A DNA stretch of 6,019 nt, taken from positions 1-6,019 of the forward strand of contig JAFTCZ010000012.1 in the NCBI GenBank assembly GCA_017454425.1. The letters are read 5' to 3'. This DNA is from Clostridia bacterium (GTDB lineage: Bacteria; Bacillota_A; Clostridia; Christensenellales; UBA1242). The notes below the pieces were generated by a model. It saw only the letters and a list, made by a program, of their open reading frames with translations, had not been told where the DNA came from and made no database searches. The first letter of the stretch is position 1; each line of letters opens with the position of its first letter. The position numbers and the translations under genes were made by a program. Shown here piece after piece: positions 1 through 5,650 of the stretch.

Positions 1-28
1 ATGTTTTAATCATTGCTCAAAACTAATT

Positions 29-153
29 ACTAACGTATTCAAAATTACGTAAAGTTAGTTCTGTAAAAATTTCTTAATTGTTGACACAAATTAATGTGTC
101 GGAATTGACAAAACCTATTAAACCTTATCTTGTATACTATTTAACTGTCAATT
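29..153 (-). other. Possible structured leader RNA transcribed leftwards
   Basis: No protein gene is seen here. Read on the minus strand, downstream of the promoter at 189-217, three inverted repeats follow one another: AATTGACA/TGTCAATT (arms 103-110 and 146-153, 35-base loop), GACACA/TGTGTC (83-88 and 95-100, 6-base loop), and ACTAAC/GTTAGT extended by GTA/TAC across a bulge (29-37 and 46-59). None is followed by a clean U-run, so they do not look like simple terminators. A long 5' leader of an RNA operon or a cis-regulatory RNA are both possible. I do not recognise a known riboswitch, T-box or boxA. The downstream gene lies outside the window. Confidence 0.3.
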
Positions 154-188
154 TACTCTGCTGCCTCTTTTGATGAGACAACGGTGTT

Positions 189-217
189 AGTATATCAGCA
201 ATAAACTATAAAGTCAA
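189..217 (-). promoter_or_regulatory. Strong sigma-A promoter firing out of the left end
   Basis: On the minus strand a -35 TTGACT (212-217) is separated by 17 bases from a -10 TATACT (189-194); each hexamer matches the consensus at five of six positions. Transcription would start near 182 and run leftwards out of the window. The A/T-tract region just upstream (222-266) resembles UP elements of strongly expressed genes such as rRNA operons. That comparison is inference, since the target gene is not in the window. Confidence 0.55.
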
Positions 218-221
218 CAAC

Positions 222-266
222 TTTTTTCAAATTTTTTCAAAAAATTTTTCTAAAATCTTCAAAAAA
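222..266. repeat. Phased A/T tracts, probably curved DNA or UP element
   Basis: Two back-to-back copies of TTTTTTCAAA (222-231 and 232-241) have a 10-base period, about one helical turn. A further T-run at 245-249 and an A-run at 261-266 follow. Phased A-tracts bend DNA, and A/T tracts directly upstream of a -35 can bind the RNA polymerase alpha subunit. The position next to the minus-strand -35 at 212-217 fits an activating role there. Confidence 0.4.
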
Positions 267-393
267 TGACCTTTTTTGCCCATCTCTTTTGCAACCTATC
301 CGGGTGTTCGCTGTGTTTTCAACAATTTTTTCATTATTATGATAAAATCCTATCAAAAAATGAACAACAAACATCTAAATTCTAATATGTATG

Positions 394-402
394 TGTTATG
401 AT
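394..402 (+). promoter_or_regulatory. Candidate extended -10 promoter for the DUF6883/DUF4926 pair
   Basis: TGT followed by TATGAT (397-402) is an extended -10 element with five of six matches. No good -35 lies 16-18 bases upstream, which extended -10 promoters can tolerate. Transcription would begin around 409, about 60 bases before the ATG at 471. It is the best plus-strand candidate in the 253 bases between the A-tracts and the gene, but similar hexamers arise by chance in DNA this A/T-rich. Confidence 0.35.
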
Positions 403-409
403 TAATTAT

Positions 410-440
410 GGCAGGAAAATAGTATTAAGTTTTTCATGCC
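410..440 (+). promoter_or_regulatory. Leader hairpin followed by a U-rich stretch
   Basis: GGCA (410-413) pairs with TGCC (437-440). After one mismatch, GAAAA (415-419) pairs with TTTTC (431-435), leaving an 11-base loop. The sequence TTTAATTTTT (441-450) follows, then AAGGAG (454-459). If transcription starts near 409, the hairpin would sit at the extreme 5' end of the mRNA, where such structures can protect transcripts. With the U-rich tail it could instead act as a weak terminator or attenuator. Confidence 0.35.
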
Positions 441-470
441 TTTAATTTTTACTAAGGAGATTAAAATATA

Positions 471-547
471 ATGAAAAAACCAAAGCGCAACATTATCGAT
501 GGATACATGCTGGTATACCAAACTCACCAGAATCTTTAAGATGGTTT
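471..547 (+). pseudogene. Frameshifted N-terminus of the DUF6883 gene (true start ATG 471)
   Basis: ATG 471 has the only good Shine-Dalgarno nearby (AAGGAG, 454-459, 11 bases away), yet its frame stops at TAA 537-539 after 22 codons. The frame of the downstream gene is open back to 446 with no ATG, GTG or TTG of its own until 548. From 473 it reads as sensible protein: KTKAQHYRWIHAGIPNSP, then ESLRWFMRM, joining the gene at 548. Adding one A to the six-A run at 474-479 fuses the two as MKKTKAQHYRW and so on, giving a protein of about 190 residues. The simplest reading is a one-base loss in a homopolymer, by mutation, phase variation or sequencing error. A -1 ribosomal or transcriptional slip at the A-run would also restore the frame. 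Confidence 0.65.
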
Positions 548-1042
548 ATGAGAATGTTGGCAATGCTTACTAAACATTGTTTGTATTGCACCGCCCTCTT
601 TGGTTGTTGTTTTGCTAGAAACCAAATGCCAACTAATTATGTATCTAATGATGGTTTATTACACCCTCATTGTCATTGTTTTACAGAGGAGATATCCAAT
701 TGGATTGTAAATAACACATATGAAGCAGTATGTCCGATAACAAAATTTACTGACTATATATTTAGTGAAAAATATATCTCTAATGGAAAAAAGAAATTAT
801 TTGAAATCTTGGGTTATACCATAGCCGATTCGTATAAACTAAAATGGGAATATGAAAAACAAGCTAGAGAAAAATATATAAATGGTGATTACACTCTCCA
901 AAATCTTGACATTCATGGCCAAAATATTAATATTATTATTGAATTAACAAACAAAAATGGGAAAGCCATCCAATTTATAAGTGGTTGGAAGGTCTATCCA
1001 AATGGCTTAATTAATTGTAATACCCCTTTAGGAGATAAATGA
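548..1042 (+). CDS. DUF6883-like protein with phage-Mu-F-like Cys/His cluster, putative toxin-like
   Basis: The open part encodes 164 residues. The full protein probably begins at 471, because no Shine-Dalgarno precedes ATG 548. Residues 9-49 carry a C-x2-C (Cys11, Cys14), Cys20-Cys21, and GLLHPHCHC (36-44) with three His/Cys alternations. This resembles the zinc-binding C-terminus of phage Mu F/SPP1 gp7-like minor head proteins, a module also found in bacterial toxin proteins. Residues 62-162 match my memory of the DUF6883 pattern: a KFTDYIF start, LGY, a central helix, GQNINIIIEL strands, GW and a closing PNGL. DUF6883 genes are often followed by DUF4926 genes, as here with an ATGA overlap, which suggests translational coupling. 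The biochemical activity is unknown; a toxin or effector role is inference. The gene is visibly more A/T-rich than ung downstream, consistent with horizontal acquisition. Confidence 0.7.
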   Translation: MRMLAMLTKHCLYCTALFGCCFARNQMPTNYVSNDGLLHPHCHCFTEEISNWIVNNTYEAVCPITKFTDYIFSEKYISNGKKKLFEILGYTIADSYKLKWEYEKQAREKYINGDYTLQNLDIHGQNINIIIELTNKNGKAIQFISGWKVYPNGLINCNTPLGDK

Positions 1043-1533
1043 TGGATAAATATGATATTATACAATTAACAAAATCTGATAATGAATTAAAGAATAAAAA
1101 TATACATCAAGATTGTTATGGAATCATAATTGACAAACAAAAAGGATATTATACAATATTATTTTTGAATGACAAAAACTATGGTGACTTTGCAATAACT
1201 AAAGTAAATGAATTATATTGCAAAAAGGTTGGGAAATTAGAAAAACAACAAATAATAGATATAGAAAATTTTTTGAAAAATCAAGAACATAAAGAGCAGT
1301 TCTTTGTCAATAACCAAGCATTTAACGAATATGATTGTGTAGAGTTGCTTGTTGATAGAGAAAAATATAATAAGCAAGATGTTTTTAAGGGTGATATTGG
1401 TTGTGTTATATCCAAATATGGAATATTTAATACCATAGAAGTGGATTTCTCCTGGGTTGATTCTCAAAACAATTGTCATGGCGGAATAATTGTTGTTTCT
1501 ACAAATGACATAAAAAAAATTGATAAAGAATAA
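1042..1533 (+). CDS. Tandem DUF4926-like protein, putative immunity or partner protein
   Basis: ATG 1039 and ATG 1042 are adjacent codons. AGGAG (1030-1034) lies 4 bases from the first and 7 from the second, so 1042 is preferred (163 residues). The 1039 start would overlap the upstream stop as ATGA. Two halves share a pattern. Residues 3-63 begin KYDIIQL, with an H-x-D-x-x-G-x-x-I turn and a TILFLND strand. Residues 94-163 begin EYDCVELL, with KGDIGCVI and an IEVDFS strand. This is the small beta-barrel signature (YDvVxL ... kGdiGtVv ... veF) of DUF4926, here apparently duplicated and joined by a Lys/Glu/Gln-rich helix. No signal peptide or membrane segment is seen. Adjacency to DUF6883 suggests a cognate partner or antidote; no activity is proven. 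Composition is as A/T-rich as the upstream gene. Confidence 0.68.
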   Translation: MDKYDIIQLTKSDNELKNKNIHQDCYGIIIDKQKGYYTILFLNDKNYGDFAITKVNELYCKKVGKLEKQQIIDIENFLKNQEHKEQFFVNNQAFNEYDCVELLVDREKYNKQDVFKGDIGCVISKYGIFNTIEVDFSWVDSQNNCHGGIIVVSTNDIKKIDKE

Positions 1534-1574
1534 GTTTTGTTTTGACAAACAATTATTATTTTTTGGTGCAATAC

Positions 1575-1603
1575 TTTACAATATCTCACCTTCTATATAT
1601 AAT
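1575..1603 (+). promoter_or_regulatory. Sigma-A promoter of ung
   Basis: TTTACA (1575-1580) and TATAAT (1598-1603) are exactly 17 bases apart, matching the consensus at five and six of six positions. The start would be near 1610, giving a leader of about 18 bases containing only the ribosome binding site. ung is thus probably expressed independently of the upstream pair. Confidence 0.75.
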
Positions 1604-1620
1604 ATATATAAAGGAAGGTG
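1587..1620 (+). promoter_or_regulatory. Inverted repeat covering the ung -10 and ribosome binding site
   Basis: CACCTTC (1587-1593) is the exact reverse complement of GAAGGTG (1614-1620), which contains the ung Shine-Dalgarno. Between them TATATATA (1594-1601) can pair with TATATATA (1603-1610), leaving AAG bulged. The fold would bury the ribosome binding site. Because the predicted transcription start is near 1610, mRNA from the ung promoter lacks the left arm and only read-through mRNA from upstream can fold. An alternative is a DNA operator overlapping the -10. Confidence 0.55.
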
Positions 1621-1627
1621 CGCGCGT

Positions 1628-2296
1628 ATGATAATTGCAAAAAGTTGGTTTGAACTACTAAAAGATGAGTTTGAAAAACCATATTTTAAGGAATTGGAAC
1701 AATTTTTGTCTAGTGAGTATTCGCATTACACCATATACCCCGAAGAACAAAACATTTTTGCTGCCCTAAACCTTGTGAAATATGATGATGTAAAAGTGGT
1801 TATTATTGGCCAAGACCCTTACCACGAACCAAAACAAGCACATGGACTGTGCTTTAGCGTGCAAAACGGAGTTGAATTGCCGCCAAGTTTGCAAAACATT
1901 TACAAAGAATTACACAACGATTTGGGGGTGCCTATTGCAAAAACTGGCGACCTAACAAAATGGGCGCGCCAAGGGGTTTTACTTCTTAATTCGGTGCTTA
2001 CTGTTAGACGCGGCCAAGCCAACAGCCACAAGGGCAAAGGCTGGGAGCAATTTACTAGTGCTATCATTCAAAAATTAAATGAAAGGCAAAAACCAATAAT
2101 CTTTGTGCTGTGGGGCAATAACGCTAAAAGTGTGGCACAAAATATTGACACTGCGCGTCATTTTGTGCTTACTGCCGCTCACCCAAGCCCGTTATCTGCA
2201 TACAACGGCTTTTTTGGCTGCAAACATTTTGGAAAAATAAACGAAATTTTGCACGCCTTAAATGAAGCACCTATTGATTGGGATTTGACAAAATAA
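1628..2296 (+). CDS. ung: Uracil-DNA glycosylase, family 1
   Basis: This cytosolic enzyme removes uracil from DNA by cleaving the N-glycosidic bond, starting base-excision repair of deaminated cytosine and misincorporated dUMP. The 222-residue product has the usual family length and all diagnostic motifs. GQDPYHEPKQAHGLCFSV (61-78) carries the water-activating Asp63 and the uracil-stacking Phe76. Asn121 in LLLNSVLTVR reads the uracil ring. HPSPLSA (185-191) supplies the catalytic His185 and the intercalating Leu189. ATG 1628 is chosen because AAGGAAGGTG (1611-1620) sits 7 bases upstream; the frame is open back to 1520, but those codons look non-coding and contain the promoter. The gene has its own promoter and a terminator directly after the stop. 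Its composition is less A/T-rich than the pair upstream. Nothing is missing or odd in the protein. Confidence 0.97.
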   Translation: MIIAKSWFELLKDEFEKPYFKELEQFLSSEYSHYTIYPEEQNIFAALNLVKYDDVKVVIIGQDPYHEPKQAHGLCFSVQNGVELPPSLQNIYKELHNDLGVPIAKTGDLTKWARQGVLLLNSVLTVRRGQANSHKGKGWEQFTSAIIQKLNERQKPIIFVLWGNNAKSVAQNIDTARHFVLTAAHPSPLSAYNGFFGCKHFGKINEILHALNEAPIDWDLTK

Positions 2297-2298
2297 AA

Positions 2299-2326
2299 AC
2301 ATCTAGTTTTTGCTAGATGTTTTTTA
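2299..2326. terminator. Bidirectional rho-independent terminator between convergent ung and lipoprotein gene
   Basis: ACATCTAG (2299-2306) and CTAGATGT (2313-2320) form a perfect 8-bp stem with a 6-base loop. The stem is flanked by an A-run (2295-2299) on the left and a T-run (2320-2325) on the right, so it works on both strands. It lies 2 bases after the ung stop and 6 bases beyond the end of the opposing lipoprotein gene. Confidence 0.88.
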
Positions 2327-4480
2327 TTACAACCAAATAACATAAATTGTTCTTGTTGTGTTGTAAGAAGATTTGATATTTTCACCTTTATTGTTAAAGT
2401 TTGATGACAAATAATTATTTATGGCTATGCGGTCAAAATTGTTTATATCTGGGCGAATTTCGATATCCAATCCGCTGATGCTTGCATTTTGCATAATTGT
2501 CTTAAGAGTTGCAAGTTGACTTGCGCTTTCGATATACAAATTTGTTGACAAAGTGCCATCTGTGACAACAGTGTTTGCATAATAGTTAAACATTGTTTCT
2601 GAGGTGTCTGTATTTGGGTTTGTTTCGTAGTGAGAGTTGTTTGTTATCATGGCATCTGTAACCAAATAATATGTGCGAGCAAGATATTCGGTATAATTAT
2701 TTCCATCTTTTTGTGTCATATCTCCCCATGTTACATCAATGGTATACCATTCTTTTAGGTCATCATCGCCCACCAAATCGAGTGCCACTTTGTTCCATGC
2801 GTGGTTGCCACCATTTGCTGTGCCAGACACCTTGTAAATTGTTATGTCTTCAATACTTGCAAGCATAACAAAAGTTTTTGAAATTCCGTCACAAACAGCC
2901 TGACCATCATCAAACATAACACCCTCGATGTAAAAACCATCATATTTTGACAAGGTTGCTTGCGCGGTGTTTGGGTTTGAACTTTCTAACTGTTCGGTTA
3001 GATTTAATAGATTATAATCATATTTGACATTATAAGAAAGCCAATCATATATGGCATTAAGTTTTTGAAGTTCGGTCATGCTGTCGTTTATGATTTGCCT
3101 TAAAACTTCTTTACCACGCTCGTACACACTGCGTGCTGGGCTGTTGGTTGATGTAAACACAGGTTTATATCCATTTTGCAAGGCAACATATAATTGGTCA
3201 CTATTAAACACAACAATAGATTTTGCTCGGTTGTTTATTAAAAAGTCGTCAAAGTCATTTTCGCGCGGAGTGTCTGTATAATGAATTGGCTGGATGTTAT
3301 TTTTTTGTGTTACTGCAATAGAACCAGTGGCAACCATTGTTGGTGTGTTTGGATGAGAAAATGTAAGATTAAGCGTAACAACGCCTTCACCATTTATTGG
3401 CGTAGCATAAGAGATTGACATAATCTCGTTGTAACTACCCAATTGTGTGCGTACTGCTTCATTTACTGCAGCATTTGACAAGTAAGTGGAACAAAATTTA
3501 AGGTTTGTTAGACGATAATACATTGCATAAAATACTATGTTTTGAAGTTCGGCAGCATTATCTGCACAAAGGTCAAAATTATTATTCATGTATTCTAACT
3601 GCACTGCACTAATTGATGCTTTTGCAGTATTGCTGTACCACACAACACCATCTGAATAGGCAGAATCATAATTGTAAGCGTTGTTTGAGATTGCCTGAAC
3701 AAATAATGATGTCATGTTGGTAGTGCTTAACAAAGATGATGTGCTTAAGTTTACGCTTGTTGCTGTTGTGCTGTAGGTTTTTCCTTCGGTTGTTGCAACA
3801 ACATAAGAAGAAGCCCCAGGCACACTGCCCCAAGAAAGTGTTGTGCCACTAATTGTTGCGGTTGGTGTATCCAAATATCCTACGCTTTCAAAATCTATCC
3901 CGTCACTGTATATACTTGGAGCATAAGTTTCTAAATTTTCGGCATAGGCGCGAATTGTTACGGTGTATTCACCACCCTTTGTGATAGATGATGTAAAATC
4001 ATAATCTGTATGTGTTGTGGTTTGATAAGTTGTATCGTGTGTGGTTTGGTTGTACAATTTTATCAAATAAAAACTAGCGTGTGACACAGAATTCCAAGAA
4101 ACAATATACTTGTGATTTGATGTATCTAGCGACAAATTGGTTGGTTTGTTTAACTTTGTTTCGGGCACAACAAAACTAAATACTTCGGAAAACTCGGAGT
4201 CGTTGTAAAACAAACTTTTAGAATATGCCTTTACTTTGGCTGTATATGTGCCACTATCTTCTATGTACTTGGCAATATCCAAACTATTGTCACTTGTATA
4301 AATACTATCTTCATTTAATACTATTTCATACTTCGAAACGCTACTTTGCGAATTCCACTTTAGGGCATATCCGTCTATCGTGACAGTTGGAGTTTCTAGT
4401 GTGAAGATACAACCACTAAAAGCACAAACAAAACATAGTGTTAGTGCAAGCATTATTGAATTTTTTATCAGTTTTTTCAT
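2327..4480 (-). CDS. Lipoprotein with three FN3-like domains and a transglutaminase-like domain
   Basis: The 717-residue product starts with a lipoprotein signal peptide: MKKLIKN, a hydrophobic core, then the lipobox F-S-G-C with the acylated Cys24, so it should be anchored to the outer face of the membrane. Three fibronectin-III-like domains follow (about 29-106, 109-199 and 203-283), each opening with a TPT/KPT strand and an LKW/VSW/LSW core tryptophan and ending in an AY/AIS strand. Residues 285-440 are unassigned. Residues 450-600 form a transglutaminase-like domain with Cys530 (GQAVCDGIS), His560 (GNHAWNKV) and Asp582 (YTIDVTWGD), an intact papain-like triad. Relatives act as peptidases or cross-linking enzymes on surface proteins or peptidoglycan; the substrate here is unknown. 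GAGGTA (4485-4490) lies 4 bases before the start. It is second in an operon, 22 bases after the membrane protein gene. Confidence 0.88.
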   Translation of the reverse strand: MKKLIKNSIMLALTLCFVCAFSGCIFTLETPTVTIDGYALKWNSQSSVSKYEIVLNEDSIYTSDNSLDIAKYIEDSGTYTAKVKAYSKSLFYNDSEFSEVFSFVVPETKLNKPTNLSLDTSNHKYIVSWNSVSHASFYLIKLYNQTTHDTTYQTTTHTDYDFTSSITKGGEYTVTIRAYAENLETYAPSIYSDGIDFESVGYLDTPTATISGTTLSWGSVPGASSYVVATTEGKTYSTTATSVNLSTSSLLSTTNMTSLFVQAISNNAYNYDSAYSDGVVWYSNTAKASISAVQLEYMNNNFDLCADNAAELQNIVFYAMYYRLTNLKFCSTYLSNAAVNEAVRTQLGSYNEIMSISYATPINGEGVVTLNLTFSHPNTPTMVATGSIAVTQKNNIQPIHYTDTPRENDFDDFLINNRAKSIVVFNSDQLYVALQNGYKPVFTSTNSPARSVYERGKEVLRQIINDSMTELQKLNAIYDWLSYNVKYDYNLLNLTEQLESSNPNTAQATLSKYDGFYIEGVMFDDGQAVCDGISKTFVMLASIEDITIYKVSGTANGGNHAWNKVALDLVGDDDLKEWYTIDVTWGDMTQKDGNNYTEYLARTYYLVTDAMITNNSHYETNPNTDTSETMFNYYANTVVTDGTLSTNLYIESASQLATLKTIMQNASISGLDIEIRPDINNFDRIAINNYLSSNFNNKGENIKSSYNTTRTIYVIWL

Positions 4481-4502
4481 TGTTTACCTCATATTATTAA
4501 AG

Positions 4503-5579
4503 TTAAGCTGACATCATGGCGTACCAATCATTACTCCAACCTGGTGGAAGTTCTTGGTCTTCACCTAGTTTTTGACAAACCTCAACCTGAATTGTTGCGC
4601 CTACGCTTCGGCCACTCCATGCACCCTCTATGCTTGGGTCACCATTAATTTGAAATGAATCAAATACAAAAATCTTTTCATTTGGATGCAATACAAGTAA
4701 GTAATAAGCAACATTCGCGCTTGAATCAAGCCACCATTTTTCGTTGTCTACATTGCAACTCACTGACAAATCCTCAATATTTACGCCCCAATAATCTTTT
4801 CCTAATAAATAATCTAGCTTAACAAAAAAGCGCAAATAAAGATCGGTGTTTGTATTGTTTGTGACTGCAGGACTAACCTCAATATCTTTGTTTAGGCGTG
4901 CTTGGTTAATGTTTAGGCTTGTTGTGGTAAGCCCCATGCCCGACTGCGTATCTTCCCAATTAAACACAATATCACCCTCAACCGTTGTATCATTGGGGTT
5001 TAGGTTTCGTGTAAGCAAAAATGCAATATATATGCCTGAGGCAATTATTGCTATTATTAACAAAACAAGAATTAAGGCAATAATAAAACCACGATGACTT
5101 GGCCCCGCACTTAGGGTTAATGCCGCATCAAACTTGTTGATAAGTGCGCGCATTTTGCGGTGCTCGAAAAACCACAGTGTTTCGGGTATGCCATCTGCAA
5201 AAACATTTTCTACCCGTTTGTAGTGTTGGTCAGTAAAAAGCATTTCTTGTTTTACTTTTTTAATAGCCGCTTTGCCACTTTTGACCTTTGCAATATACTC
5301 TTTTATGATTTGTTTATCATTTTTGTGTATAACACGGTCTATCATTACGGGCTCTTGTGGTGTTGTGTAAGAATAACTGCTTGTTCTTGACAACAGTTCG
5401 TCAATACTTTTTTCTTTTGGTTGGGGCTGAGGGGCTGGCTGTGCAGAAGCCGGCTGTTGCTGTGCATTTGGTGCTTTTGCAACTTGAGAAGGAAGTTTTT
5501 TGGGAAGTTGTTTTGGAAGATTTTGTGGTTGCCTAGTTTGTTGTGAAGGCTTGACATTATCATTGTTTATATCCGCCAT
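4503..5579 (-). CDS. Single-pass membrane protein with TasA/camelysin-like ectodomain
   Basis: The 358-residue product has no cleavable signal. Residues 10-57 are a Pro/Gln/Lys-rich low-complexity tail. Residues 78-158 are a charged, helical cytoplasmic segment. Residues 164-189 are one strongly hydrophobic transmembrane helix with basic residues (His162, Arg163) on the inner side, so the C-terminus should be outside. The ectodomain (about 200-340) resembles TasA/camelysin/SipW-associated beta-sandwiches: GDIVFNWED, then a VTNNTNTDLYLRFFVKLDY strand pair, WWLD, VAYYLLVLHPNEKIFVFD, and a closing ATIQVEVCQKL strand where the family often has an EAIQ-like motif. Cys275 and Cys335 could form a disulfide. 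Start ATG 5579 has GGGAGGT (5587-5593) 7 bases upstream. It leads an operon with the FN3/transglutaminase lipoprotein, suggesting a shared envelope or matrix role. Function is unknown; the fold match is from memory of the pattern. Confidence 0.8.
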   Translation of the reverse strand: MADINNDNVKPSQQTRQPQNLPKQLPKKLPSQVAKAPNAQQQPASAQPAPQPQPKEKSIDELLSRTSSYSYTTPQEPVMIDRVIHKNDKQIIKEYIAKVKSGKAAIKKVKQEMLFTDQHYKRVENVFADGIPETLWFFEHRKMRALINKFDAALTLSAGPSHRGFIIALILVLLIIAIIASGIYIAFLLTRNLNPNDTTVEGDIVFNWEDTQSGMGLTTTSLNINQARLNKDIEVSPAVTNNTNTDLYLRFFVKLDYLLGKDYWGVNIEDLSVSCNVDNEKWWLDSSANVAYYLLVLHPNEKIFVFDSFQINGDPSIEGAWSGRSVGATIQVEVCQKLGEDQELPPGWSNDWYAMMSA

Positions 5580-5600
5580 TATACTTACCTCCCTTTTTCT

Positions 5601-5635
5601 TTTGTGTATATTTTTGAAGTAAATATTTACACAAA
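5601..5635 (-). promoter_or_regulatory. Leader hairpin of the surface operon
   Basis: TTTGTGTA (5601-5608) pairs perfectly with TACACAAA (5628-5635). The stem can continue inward with AT/AT (5610-5611 with 5625-5626) and TTT/AAA (5613-5615 with 5621-5623) across single mismatches. The palindrome GTAAATATTTAC (5619-5630) overlaps the right arm. The structure lies between the predicted transcription start near 5644 and the Shine-Dalgarno at 5587-5593. It could influence mRNA stability or translation, or be a repressor-binding operator. It has no U-run placed for termination. Confidence 0.4.
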
Positions 5636-5650
5636 CTATTATACATGATA

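Noticed and set aside
105..138. Plus-strand promoter TTGACA (105-110) with TATACT (133-138)
   Set aside because: The spacer is 22 bases, far outside the usual 16-18; TTGACA here is better explained as one arm of the 103-153 inverted repeat.
260..278. CAAAAAA/TTTTTTG hairpin as a terminator
   Set aside because: The stem is almost all A/T and would be unstable; it belongs to the phased A/T-tract region.
1..470. CRISPR array, tRNA or insertion-sequence ends in the left intergenic region
   Set aside because: The repeats are short and irregular, no cloverleaf could be traced, and there is no transposase remnant or target-site duplication.
1237..1548. 103-codon minus-strand reading frame opposite the DUF4926-like gene
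   Set aside because: Its translation is Ile/Phe/Asn-rich with no domain, it has no ribosome binding site, and it mirrors a well-supported plus-strand gene.
1531..1565. Possible terminator after the DUF4926-like gene (GTTTTGT with ACAAAC, then a T-rich stretch)
   Set aside because: The stem is A/T-only apart from one or two pairs and needs a bulge; too weak to call.
1520..1627. Upstream extension of the ung frame by 36 codons
   Set aside because: It overlaps the preceding gene and contains the -35, the -10 and the Shine-Dalgarno. Family 1 proteins begin near the residue encoded at 1628.
2671..2868. Small plus-strand frames inside the lipoprotein gene (also 3078-3281)
   Set aside because: They lie antisense to a gene with signal peptide and catalytic motifs, and have no ribosome binding site or recognisable motif.
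5345..5563. 72-codon minus-strand frame within the membrane protein gene (and plus-strand frames at 4846-5097 and 5160-5390)
   Set aside because: These are shadows of the main frame. The apparent Gln/Ser richness comes from the low-complexity coding of the Pro/Gln tail.
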